DNA of 64,000 bases from Lobosporangium transversale (lineage: Eukaryota; Mortierellomycota; Mortierellomycetes; Mortierellales; Mortierellaceae). Below the pieces are notes generated by a model. That model saw only the letters and a program-made list of their open reading frames with translations. It did no database searches and was not told the DNA's origin. This document shows, in pieces, positions 11,968 to 22,385 of the stretch (its first letter is position 1; each line of letters begins with the position of its first letter). Location of the stretch: positions 186,001 through 250,000 of the forward strand of contig NW_019028998.1 in the NCBI RefSeq assembly GCF_002105155.1, given 5' to 3'. The position numbers and the translations under genes are program-made.

Positions 11968-13281
11968 CTTATACATCAATCTACTTCCTCTTCCAACATA
12001 GGACAGATATTGTCGATGAAGTGGATGAGGAATTGGATAAAATTAAAGCCAACAGTAAGGATCTTGAAGCTTGAAGTCATGGACGATTTCTGGAACAGGA
12101 GAGAACTAATGCCACTGCTACAGTATTGGAACTGATTATTTTTATCCATCTTCTATTGCCAAAAAAAAAAAAAAAAAAAAAATGGTAGTCCAAAGACTAG
12201 ATACTATGCATAAGAAGCACCTGCTACCAGGATTCGATGATCGAATCCAAGAAGAACGAGATATTGAACGACTCACAGATGAAATCACACAGGTAATAAA
12301 AAAGAGAGGCATGTTACAATACTTTAACTCCAACGCTACAAAACATAGAATCAAATTGAATGTATCCTAAACTCTCGATATCTTTGCTATGTTTTTTTTT
12401 TCTAATAGCAATTCCACACCTGTCAACACAAGATAAAACAGATTAACTCTGAAAGCAGGAACTCTTACTCAAATCAGGAGCAGATCATGTCCAGGAATGT
12501 GCAGATGAGTTTAGCGCAGAAGGTCCAAGATATCTCATCCAGCTTTCGACAGAAACAAAACACCTATATGCAACGTAAGTCAATTACGCTCTTAGAAACT
12601 TAAGAGGAAAAAGCCCCTACGCGACATTAACCTCCTACCTCCTTTCTTTCCTAAACCACTATCTCATTTAATCAGGCATGCGTGGAGTGGAGCTTAGAAA
12701 TAAGGATATCTTTTCCGGAGTTCAACCGATCAATCCTTCAATAGCAGACGGTCCAGAGGAAAGTGTAAGTCTAGCGGCGACATTCATAGATTGGTGGCTA
12801 TAGAACATAAGACAAATGACATTTGTGATAGCATCTAATTTTTTTTTTTTTATTTTTTTATCGATATTAGGGCTTTACAAACTCGCAACTCGCGTTTGTA
12901 GAGCAGTCAAATGCAGCCATTACGCAACGCGAACAAGAAATCAACCATATTTCACGGTCAATATTCCAATTGGTAGATATCTTTAAGGACTTACAGACCA
13001 TGGTAATAGATCAGGGTACATTGTTAGATCGAATCGATTTCAACGTAGAACAAGCAGCAGTCCATCTTCAGGATGCGGTCTATGAACTCGATGAAGGCGA
13101 AAAGTATCAAAAAAAGGCTAGAAATAGAAAGATCATTCTATTACTCATGCTTATAATTGCTGGTCTTTTTATTATCCTCATCTTCAAACCACGGCGTCGC
13201 GATACTCCTCCACATGTTGACGAGCCTATTCCTCCCCCTTCTGATCCTGTCCCTGCTCCAGTAGATCCGTTTTCAAGGTAG
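11643..13281 (+). CDS. TLG2: Qa-SNARE, Tlg2/syntaxin-16 type
   Basis: There are six exons: 11643-11854, 12002-12054, 12189-12292, 12409-12574, 12676-12764 and 12871-13281. They give 344 aa. The N-terminus MATRSRTLLFLQFRNSY is the hallmark of syntaxin-16/Tlg2, the peptide bound by the Sec1/Munc18 protein Vps45. Next come PPKWTDIVDEVDEEL and an Habc region. The SNARE motif has the zero-layer Gln in MVIDQGTLLDRIDFNVEQA. The tail anchor is KIILLLMLIIAGLFIILIF. About 30 residues, mostly Pro-rich, follow the membrane span, a luminal tail of the kind known from yeast Tlg2. The protein should act in endosome-to-trans-Golgi fusion. The intron at 11855-12001 holds a long A tract; exon 2 is only 53 nt. 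Confidence 0.92.
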
Positions 13282-13512
13282 CACAATGTTTTTTCCTATC
13301 TAACTTAGACAATACCCTTGGGTCACTGGCTTGAATATAAAATAAAATAAAAAATAAAATAAATAAAAAAAGAAAAAAAGAAAAGGCAAAGGTGAGGCTC
13401 TCTCATTTTGAAAATACATCGCGTCCTTTAGTGACATGGACAATATACGATGTTAGCATCCCGGACTTGGAAAATTAAGGTAGAAAAAAAACTTTATGAA
13501 TAAACAAATAAT

Positions 13513-16500
13513 CTATGAGTATGGTCTATTTTCTATGTGGGTTCTATAAGACATTTCTTTTTCGTGCTCCAGTGCTTGGATCCTATCCAACAGAGCTTTG
13601 TTCTCAGCTCGCATAGCTTCTAGTGACATCTCCAGTCTCTTTACTTTGTCACTCTCGCTCTTCAACCTCTGCTCTAGTTCAGATTTACTAACTTTGGTGG
13701 AAGACAGAGATTTTGAAGAATGATGGCTCCTGTTTGTTGTGCTGATGGTACTGCTAGACTTAAAGCCTCGATGTATGCTGTTTTTATTCATAAAATCGCC
13801 ATTGTTGTCGCCAGTTGTAAAATCACTTGTATGGTTTGAGATATCTTTTTCAAAACATCGACATCGAGACTGACAATCCTCACAGATTTTCCGGGTTGTA
13901 TATTCCGCACAGGCATTCGCGGTGTTGGTTGCTTCTAAGGCTACCGGGCCCATTAATTCAGAAGAGGCACTCAGCTCAAGTCCTTGCAACTTTTCGAGCG
14001 TCTCATTACTCATTCTTAAACCTACTTCCTCAGAAGTGCTGCCTTCTCGACCATAACTGCAGATAATATTAATATCTCTACCCTTTCCTGCTCCTGCTTC
14101 CCGTTGACTTTCATTTGACGCCATGGACGTAACCCCTGAAGGGAAAAGTGGGGACTCTTTTGACTTTCTGATTAAATCAAACTCCAAGATTTCGCGAGCA
14201 GTTGGACGCATACGGGGATCCTCTGCCATGAGCCAGAGCACAAATGCTGCCTCTTTCGGCCAGCGGCTGACAAAATCCGGTGGGAGCTCGCCATTTCGAA
14301 GGTTCCGCAAAACCGTGTGTCGCTCCATGAGCGTTGAGAATGGGTGATAGAGTTCAAAAAAGATAATGCCGAGCGAGTAAATATCAGCCTTCTGGTCATA
14401 TCCAAAGTTTGGCCTTGCCAGTTGCTCAGGAGACGCGTACTTCATGTGTAAGAAAAAAAAAAAAAAAATTAAGGCCTACTCCAACATTTGATGTCTGGCT
14501 AATAAAGACGTCTTCGGTTAGTAACTTACGGTAACGGTCCCAACAGCCGTCGTCCTTGTACGCGAGGACCGTGAGCCTGTGGTCACTATATTGTCCGTAA
14601 AAAAACACTGTGTCAACATGGAATTTTTTTTTTTTTTTTTACGCTACCAAAATCTAAGATTATGCCGATACCTGATGAACTATGTCGTCGTAGGAGCGGT
14701 GCTGCTCCACGCCTGCTTGGACTAGAAGCTGAGGTAGAAGATGCGGCAGCAATTTTTCCCTCGTGCGAGATATCTCCTTCCGATGCAACGCCGCCATCCA
14801 TATCTGTCACAAGCCCAAAATCGCCAATCTTTGGAACCATGGACTCAATGTTCAGAAATAGCTCATGTTGAATATCCTCCTTCGTTAACGACGCTTGCCC
14901 CTTATCCTTTGACATCAAAGTAGAATTGGGCTCCGGATCATCGATACTGATATTCATCGAACCTGGATGTGTTGGAAGCACAGTGGATGAACTAGGACCC
15001 TGATCAGACCAGCCCTGACGAGTCGGCTGTGCGCGATGATGCTCAAACCCAGGAGGCATGCCCAAAAAAATATTCCCAGGCTTTAAATCTCGATGGATCA
15101 TATCCTGGTCGTGTATGTAGGCAACTCCTTCTACGATAGCGTGAAAAATATGCTGATTTACAGCGGGATCAACGAGGTCCATGCGACAGTTCTGCTCTTT
15201 TGGGGATCCGGGAGCGCTGTGTGTTATTTGCTCTGAGAGACGGCTTGTTTTGTTGATCCTCCCCCCTAACTCAGGTGACAAGTCCTTTCTGAGTATCGCT
15301 GAAGGACGCTCATTCCTATAGATGAGGTAGTCCTGCAATGTGGTTTGGCACAGCTGCATTTGGATAAACAACGTTAAATCCCGCATGACAAGTTGCCCGG
15401 CATTGTTGTGAAGCTGTCTTAGACCGCATTCAGGTTTATCGAACCCACACAGCTGCTCCCGCCCTCCATCAATAATTCCTCCCTTGTTGGGCCTGTTCAA
15501 GTCAGGGAACGAATATGGTCGCAACTCATTGCAATTTTCTAGCGCTTTAAGCCCTTGGTCTTTGGGATAGAGGTGGTTGTAACGAGACCCCAGTCCAGAG
15601 TATGATGAAGGCGAGGGCCTCTGGATCTCCTCAATCGAAGAGGAAAGTGCAGAGTACGAGCTTGGTTGATGCCTTTTTGATTTCAGAGAACTCTCAGAAT
15701 CATCCAGATCTTGAGAGCGATCTGCGGTTGCGCTTGGAATGCTGCGGGCCGTATAAGTAGAAAGGGTAGGATTGGCTCGCTCTTTATGTTGATTGTTAAA
15801 GAAACCATCAAATACCGAACCGGGATCGCTACGGTCAGCATTGCTGCTACCTGAACCACTTGCATCTTGCGATGCTACAAATCGAACTTCTTCCTCGTCT
15901 TGCGTGTCGTTAGCTTCTTCCTCGCCAAAAACAATCCTCATAGATAAGTCTTCTGGGTCTGTCGAGCGCCGCCCTTTATAAGAGCTATGATAATCAGCGC
16001 TGGCCCTCCTGCGACGCCCACGTGTGATTGGGTTCCCACGTACGCTTATTGTATTGGTATACTCGTCTTCCTCATATTCATCATCGTAGTCGTCATCTAA
16101 CTCTCCATTGGTATCTACCTGATTGCTATAACCTCTGTCACTATTGTGTGCCCCACGTCGTGAGACAGGGTAATCAGCGTGCTCGAGCCACGATGAATAA
16201 TAGCGAATAACATTTTTGTGGTCTAAGCGTGCCAAAAATTTGATTTCGCGGAAAATCTTTTCGTACTTCATCTTGGCTCCGCCACGAAGACGGACTTTTT
16301 TGATGGCATACTCAATTCCATCGAGCTTGTTCCTCGCTTTGAATACGCTCGCAAACCCCCCTTTACCAAGTTTGCATAATTCTACAAAGTCATGCTTGTA
16401 GCGTGTAGGATCATTATCAAACATATCGCCGAAAGACAAGGTCCGCATCATTAAAGAAGATCCAAATGCAGAATCAGTAGTAGAGGGCGTATGCAAGAAT

Positions 16501-18178
16501 CCTGAGGAAACGATATCCTTGGACGAAAAAGGATCGGGCGGGCCGTGCAATCTTACTGTAGAGCCCAATGATACCTTTCCAGTCACTGTGGGTGTTGATG
16601 GTGGAGCCATAATCCTACGACTTTCTAAAACCGTTTGCTCATGTTTGATGGATGTCAATGCTGAGAGGACTAAGGAACGGAAAGCGCGCTGATAGGACGA
16701 CCGTACAGCACTCATTTCTTCCAGATACTCTTCATCGATGATACCCATGTTACTGAGAGTCTTGCAAATAACTAGTACGTCGCCAATGATGGTCGAAGGC
16801 AAATGTTAATGAATTTTACATAAATGACATGCGAAATGAGCTAAATCCAAATGCTCAAGTCTTTACCATAGAAAAGCTTTCGGTTTCTCTCTGGACTTTG
16901 ATCATATAAGAGGCAAAAATTATCTAACAGCGATACCAGTAACAATTTTCCCTGCCGTCTCTTGTTCTCCAGCATACGTTCTTGATCCCGCCTTTTATTC
17001 TTAGGGATAACTTGGTAAGTATGGTTTTCAAGGCCGATTTGGTCGGATTCTATAAATCATAAAAAAGGGACATTGCGTCAGGTACGGCAAAAAAAAAAAA
17101 AAAAAAAAAAAAGAAATATGAGGCATATAATGATGGCCTTACCGTCAAATTCATTGACTCCAGCAAGCATTTGGAATCTTTCTGCTGCCTCTGAGTAACC
17201 CTCTATTCCAGAAGAATTACCGATACTCTCGTCATCTTCGAAACCCATAGGTGCAAGGAAGTAACTTCCGAGGACATTTTTACTTTTGAGACATCCATAA
17301 TCATCTCTACCTCCATCTTCATTATCATAATTGCCACTGCACCTATTGCTGTAATCTTCTTCTTCTGTCCTATTCTCTGCCTCCGACTCTTCTTCATCAT
17401 ATTGGCTATTGAAATTAGAGTGACCTGACTGGATGTACATTCTCCTACGATCACGACCATTCGAATTGACCTGGTCTTCATCCGATGATCCAGAATGATA
17501 CCAGGCTTTGTTCCGGTTACAGCTCTTTGTAGGATGTCTGTTATCGACAGCTTCAAAGCTGTGCCACACGTCCGATTTGAAGTGAATGTGGTCAACATCA
17601 TCACTGGTAACATTGGTCAATACATTGTCAACAATAATAGAAGTCCTTTCATTCACAACGGGCAAGGCTGGATAATGGGACATTACAAAGTCTCGAGTCT
17701 TCTCCATATCCCTGTCAGAATTAGAGTGCAAAGCCGTGACAGTTGTATCGCGCATTGGCCTTTCTTCTTTAGTATCAGTCAGCAATGCTGATATCGTACT
17801 CTCATAATCCTGCTCAGAATCCGAGTGGGCGGTCATGACCGTTGTACTGCGTATCATACGACTTCTTCTGTTGGCAGATGGGAACGTTCTAGGGGAGGTA
17901 GCCTCGTACTCTGGCTCAGAGTCAGAGTGTAGAGTCATGACGGTGGTGTTTCGCACCAGCCGTCTACTTCTTGTATCAGAAGTGCATGGTAAAGGACCAA
18001 GAGGCCTTTGGCTGGAAGCTTCCCTCAGTCGCGTTCTATTTATTCCGAGAGAGGCGCTTCCAGGATAAGATTGAAGTCTGGATGAAGATGTTGAACTAGA
18101 ATTGCTTTGAGACCATAAATCAATAGTCCTCATAGGGGGGCTGCTTTTGAAGGGCGCGTCCGTAGTCTTGTCAGTCAT
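13513..18178 (-). CDS. eIF2-alpha kinase, HRI (EIF2AK1)-like
   Basis: The exons are 18178-17143, 17049-16867, 16771-14672, 14576-14530 and 14439-13513, giving 1430 aa. The kinase would phosphorylate eIF2-alpha and reduce translation under stress. Residues 1-345 are low-complexity. HRI-like N-terminal phrases follow (LLLVSLLDNFCLLYDQS, RKLFYVICKTLSNMGIID). The kinase domain starts with GKGGFASV near 542 and AIKKV. A long acidic insert in the N-lobe is typical of eIF2 kinases. Then come HRD near 965 in MIHRDLKPGNIF, an extra ~90-residue insert, DFG near 1056, YASPEQL and YSLGIIFFELYHPF. A coiled coil ends the protein (KVKRLEMSLEAMRAENKALL). A 47-nt exon (14530-14576) encodes part of the activation segment and restores AVGTVTYASPEQL. 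PERK- or GCN2-type is less likely, since no TM span or HisRS region is present. Confidence 0.92.
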
Positions 18179-18891
18179 GCAGGGTGGTTTTAGTATGGTC
18201 TTTCTAGGAGCGATAATTTCGGAGGAGTTGGAAAGAAAGCTTTAATGCTACGGGGTAGTGGAAAATACAAGTGAAAGAGAAAAAGGGTTTAGAAAGATGA
18301 AAATTGAGAAAGTGTAGGATAGGAAGAACATATCAGTAACTACACGGAAACGACGCGAATTGTCTAATGAAATGACTACGCAGATTCATAGACGTCGTTT
18401 TCATAATACATGATGCACGCGCATCCCTCGTCACAATGATTAACACTGTTGTTTTACTGTGTCACCCACTACATGACACATCATCGCTTTTTTCTGTGAC
18501 GGAAGTAACATGCTTGATGAGTTAAGAATGTTGAGTATGATATTAATATCTACATCATCACATCGACGAACTGAGCAAACTGAAGAGTACACGCATAGGT
18601 GCGTAGAGTATGTAGTTTGTGGATCTTGATGGTGGAGGGATCGATCGAGAAGCGGGGATAAAGAAAAAAATGGAATTTTGTAGAAGGATTTTGCTTTGCC
18701 GTGTGCCCTTTTTTTCTTTACCTTTAAACTCCTAGTAACAATGGTCTTCAACGGTACGAAGACGAAGAGATAATAACCGGTTACAACGGTTCAATTGACC
18801 AACTGTGGTCGACAATAATCATTATCCAGAAAGAATGACCCTAGCTTAATGATAACAATTTTCAATAAGAAAATAATTACAACAACACCAA

Positions 18892-18926
<35 letters not shown>

Positions 18927-19555
18927 GTAAGAAGAGTGGACTAAAGTGTCATGGAGAAAAACGTGGTAGGTGACTAATGAAGACTTGGAAAAGATGAATG
19001 AGCAAGAATGCAATTAGACCAGATCAGATGCAATTGAGAAAAGACTCGTGAAGGTTAGGCGTTTGAATTGGGAAATAACAAATTTCTTTAAGCCCATAAA
19101 ATCGTATCAACGCCCAATAAGAACGTATTCAATGCATGAGATAGCATATCTCTTTCCAACAAAGCTATCACACTGAGGAAATGCAATTGATGTCCCATCA
19201 CCGAAGTGGATTACTTTACAACACAAGTTTTTGAAAGAACGTAAAAACCGTCAGTGGCACAGTAAACTCCTTTTGATGCTTTTGGGACTGAGTGAGCAAT
19301 TAACGTGAATCGTCCGCCTGGATCTGGCAAGGCAAAGCACTCTTTTTATTTGGTAGAAAGGATCCTTGGGACAAAAGCCAATAAGGATTGTGAGTAGCTG
19401 TGAATAGCAACGAAAGCGAAGAAGTTTAGACGATTCACAACATTTAAAATAAACTGTAACCCTTAAGAATAATAGAAAGCAAGGAAGACGATCACCAAGG
19501 ATAAGGGCGTTACTGAGTTTATGAGAAAATGCTATACAAGGAACCGCGATTGAGC
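18179..19555. other. intergenic, no gene seen
   Basis: This is the upstream region of the eIF2 kinase gene and the lead-in to the first repeat island. It contains an A tract at about 18893-18924. I see no coding potential or RNA gene. Confidence 0.4.
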
Positions 19556-19887
19556 ATTTTTCGATAACAAGGACCCTCAGAGTTACAGGATTTATTATCT
19601 ACACTTTACGAACAAAATGCCCTAAAGACTATAGACGACAAACAGTTACTGCTGTGCGAATCGTTATAAATAGGTTGGCCCATTTAAGGTCGCAAATAAC
19701 GCGGTATCTAATGACCATAGCCACATCGTTGTACTGCCACAATACAACATCCTGTTCATAAATCATATCAGCATTGAGTGGCCCCTTGATCCGCTGAGAC
19801 TTGTGCCACGGCTCTACTCCCTACTTGGTCTGTTGTGCGCAAAGGTCATCCTTTAGCTGTAGTCCTTAATCATGTCGAGTCCTTTGA
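19556..19887 (-). mobile_element. LINE 3'-end fragment, diverged copy
   Basis: The stretch beginning CGATAACAAGGACCCTCAG at about 19562 is clearly related to the 3' end of the larger LINE at 41271 (gataacaaggaccctcaggg) and continues with the same order of short matches (ACTATAG...ACAAACAG...AAATAGGTTGGCCC, also seen near 40620). It is on the minus strand: its poly(A) end would lie at the left and its truncated 5' end at the right, against the next LINE piece. It has no usable reading frame. Boundaries are approximate. Confidence 0.6.
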
Positions 19888-20432
19888 TTTTTTTTTTTTT
19901 TTTTTTTTTTTTGGTAAAAAGGACCCAGGGTCATGGGATTTATTTCTCACACTCTATGAACAAAATGCTCCAGAAACTATAGTCAATAAACAGTTATCAC
20001 TGCACAACCGGCGAGAGCTGCTGCATCCATGATTTCATAAACCCTGACCGCCGTGGTTGGTACTTAAAGTCCACCTTTCCGACGTGGCCTGTTGCGCAAC
20101 GCGACAAATTATGCACTATCCGTAGCCATCAGAAACTTCATTCCACCCAGCCACTCCATCACGTCCAGTTTAGTTTTCCCAAGGTAGCTGTCCCGGACTC
20201 GGTTATCCGCGATCTTGTAGATTTCTTTTACATTCAGCTTCTGTCTTTGTCTGAGGGAAGGGACAAGGAAATCATTGCTACTACGTCTGTGCTCCCCAAC
20301 ACAGTTGCCTCCTCTAGCGCGTTTGCTCGTAGCAGTGATTCCACGAGTCTTTTCCCATTCAACGGTGACTTTACACCGTTTGTTCCAGATTTCTGTACGA
20401 CCGAATTCTTCTATGGCCTTGACGAAGCGCCC
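19888..20432 (-). mobile_element. 5'-truncated LINE (non-LTR retrotransposon) 3' end
   Basis: This piece starts at the left with a 25-nt T tract (19888-19912), the poly(A) tail of a minus-strand insertion. Sequence then matches the LINE at 41259-41800 almost base for base, through the C-terminal coding end (GRFVKAIEEFGRTEIWNKR to FLMATDSA). Homology stops at GCGCCC at 20432, where the other copy continues with different sequence. It is therefore a classic 5'-truncated copy of the same family, of about 545 bp. Its truncated 5' end faces tRNA-Trp, 130 bp away. Confidence 0.85.
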
Positions 20433-20562
20433 ATGAACGTTTGACAAAAAGTTTTTTTTTTTCACGCACTTACACAAAAAAGATAGGGATCGTCAGGATG
20501 ATCACGTGCGGCTCTCGCTCTTGTTTTATACCCTGTTGAGGCCTTCTAGGCTCCGGTTTAAT

Positions 20563-20635
20563 GGAGGATTGGCGCAATTGGCAGCGCGTCCGTCTCCAAA
20601 GCGGAAGGTCGGGAGTTCAAGTCTCTCATTCTCCA
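20563..20635 (+). tRNA. tRNA-Trp (anticodon CCA)
   Basis: This is a 73-nt cloverleaf without intron. The acceptor arm GGAGGAT pairs with ATTCTCC followed by discriminator A. The D stem is GCGC/GCGC. The anticodon stem is TCCGT/GCGGA with loop CTCCAAA, giving CCA. The T arm is GGGAG-TTCAAGT-CTCTC. A T4 run follows at 20642-20645, usable as an RNA polymerase III terminator. No CCA is encoded. The gene is flanked by LINE pieces on its 5' side and an inverted-repeat element on its 3' side. Confidence 0.93.
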
Positions 20636-20654
20636 ATTTCCTTTTATAAAATGA

Positions 20655-21247
20655 AGGATTAATCTATTTGGCAGCCCATACCAAATATAGTAATTTTTGC
20701 CTCTATTTGGCAGCCTACTTCTGGGGGCTGCCACTTAACTTCGCACTCTTGGGTGGCAGCTGGGCTGCCAAATACATTACTTTTTTTTTTTTTTTTTTTT
20801 GATAAACAGGGTCATAACATCAGTGGTAAAACAAGCAGCGTTCTGTGGATACATTGCCTTGCACAGCTAATGCCGCCGGAGGTACTAAGGGCAGCGGCGA
20901 TGACATCTTCACAAAACAGCCTTCAATGTACACGGTTAGGGAATGGTTTATTGAAGACGTCTAGGTAGTAGGTGAGACGCGTTTGCTCCGAGCGAAAACC
21001 TCTCATAGGCATTGATCTCCAAATGGCACCTCCAAAACTGTATGAGCGACCTACTTGAAAAAAAAAAAAAAATAAATAAATAAATAAATAAATAGTTAGA
21101 GGCCAAATAGCCCTGGGTAGGCTGCCAAGTAAATAATGAATGTTATTTGGCAACTGGGCTGCCAAAGAGAGTCTTGAAAGTTGATTATATTTGGCAATGG
21201 GCTGCCAAATAATATTTAGCAACTAGGCTGCCAAATAGATTAATCCT
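20655..21247. mobile_element. 593-bp inverted-repeat element (MITE-like) downstream of tRNA-Trp
   Basis: Terminal inverted repeats of about 22 bp match perfectly: AGGATTAATCTATTTGGCAGCC at the left end and its complement at 21226-21247. The direct flanking repeat AAAATGA(A), 7-8 bp, lies immediately outside both ends and looks like a target-site duplication. The interior repeats TTTGGCAGCC/GGCTGCCAAA several times in both orientations. It has a T tract at about 20781-20800, a segment resembling a LINE 3' end and an A tract with an AAAT microsatellite at about 21058-21094. No transposase frame is present, so it is non-autonomous. A partial relative of its left end lies after tRNA-Ala at about 45650-45720. 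Confidence 0.7.
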
Positions 21248-21274
21248 AAAATGAAATGAAAACAACTTTTGATG

Positions 21275-22065
21275 GAGTTATTTGCACGACTCCATACACA
21301 CCTTATTTACATCGCAAATGATTTTTTATTGGGATGAAGTTATTTGTACGGCCCCCGTGCAAATATCTTTTTCCTTTTTATTGCACGGGAGTGTTTTATA
21401 TGGAAATGTCGGTACCCTTAGTGCTATAGGTAAGGTCACTCATTCCAAACCCAATTGGGCTTGCTTTGTCTGGAACTACTAGCAGGCGCCGAAGAGTAAC
21501 TTATTCAAGTGGGCTTTACGCTTTCTGGCGAATGCTAATAGTTGTAGTTATGTGATGAGTGCAACAAAGCATAGTATGTGACCAATCTAGACAACCTTCA
21601 CTGAGGATAATCCTATGTTGATGGGAAGCACAGGAGCTCCTGTTGAACTTGTTAACATTCAACAAAAAAGGCTCACTGCTGTAGACCAATGTATCTTTTT
21701 GGTCATAACATCCAGCTATAATCCTATAATCCAGTCACAGTAACGGCTAGAGATGCATCAATGTATTTATGTGATCCTAATGTTTCCTGCCTATTGATGT
21801 TTTTATTGAGAGGAAGCTCACCAATTAAAGGCGGATTTTTTCTTGAAGGCTGAAATAATAACTCCTCGTGCGAATAAAAAAAATATATTAATGTGTATGG
21901 AGCTGTACAAATGTCTTTTTCCTTCTTTATTTAGTCCCAGAGTCGCATGAAGAATAACAGCATCTACTCTGGGTTACGTATGACCTTGATAAGATAAATA
22001 TTCTGGTAGTATTTGATGCTTGTGTCGTGGAAGGCTTCCTGGTAGTGGTATTAAAGACTGAATTA
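21275..22065. repeat. repeat cluster: GC-rich palindromic unit B and unit C
   Basis: Unit B is built on TTATTTGCACGG(C)CCCGTACACACC-like palindromes. It occurs at 21275-21370 and, inverted and weaker, near 21890-21915. Unit C, about 135 bp starting TTTAGTCCCAGAGTCGCAT and including GTCGTGGAAGGCTTCCTGGT, lies at 21928-22065. Both units recur downstream of tRNA-Ala (B at 45755-45920 and 47320-47520, C at 47157-47315). I see no gene between them. Confidence 0.65.
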
Positions 22066-22074
22066 CATACCTGA

Positions 22075-22369
22075 TAAATTCCCCCTATTTTGTCGGATAT
22101 GTGGGAAGTTCTCTGAGACGGAACAACATCTGCTCTTCAGTTGTCCCAAGAAGCTGGAAGTGTGGCAGGGCGTTATGAAGAAATTTTTCGGAGAAAACGA
22201 CTGGTCAGCCTTCCTACTGGAGTCGCTATTCTATGTCAACCCGATGAGGATCAATCCACCAACAATGTGCCTGCCTTCTTGTTCTTTAGTACCATCCTGG
22301 CAACAATCCGAAAATATCGCCATATCTGTGTCCTTCAAGGAGAAGACTTTGATGTGCCACGTGTCTTAG
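22075..22369 (+). pseudogene. LINE relic with zf-RVT-like zinc-binding motif
   Basis: Reading the + strand gives FCRICGKFSETEQHLLFSC followed by PKKLEVWQ. This CxxC...H...C pattern, with ET-H and a trailing W, is typical of the zinc-binding region at the C-terminal end of some LINE reverse transcriptases (zf-RVT). The frame runs on to a stop near 22369 without further recognisable domains, and no reverse transcriptase is present upstream. It would be a family different from the minus-strand LINE in this window. The call rests on one motif. Confidence 0.45.
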
Positions 22370-22385
22370 CCGGTATCGTATTTCC

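Noticed and set aside
14436-14445. Start codon ATG AAG directly before YASPEQL as a separate downstream kinase gene
   Set aside because: The ATGAAG belongs to the intron end (AAG acceptor). Splicing from the micro-exon gives an unbroken kinase domain.
19835-20032. + strand frame with a poly-Phe run
   Set aside because: It arises from the LINE poly(T) tract and has no meaning as protein.
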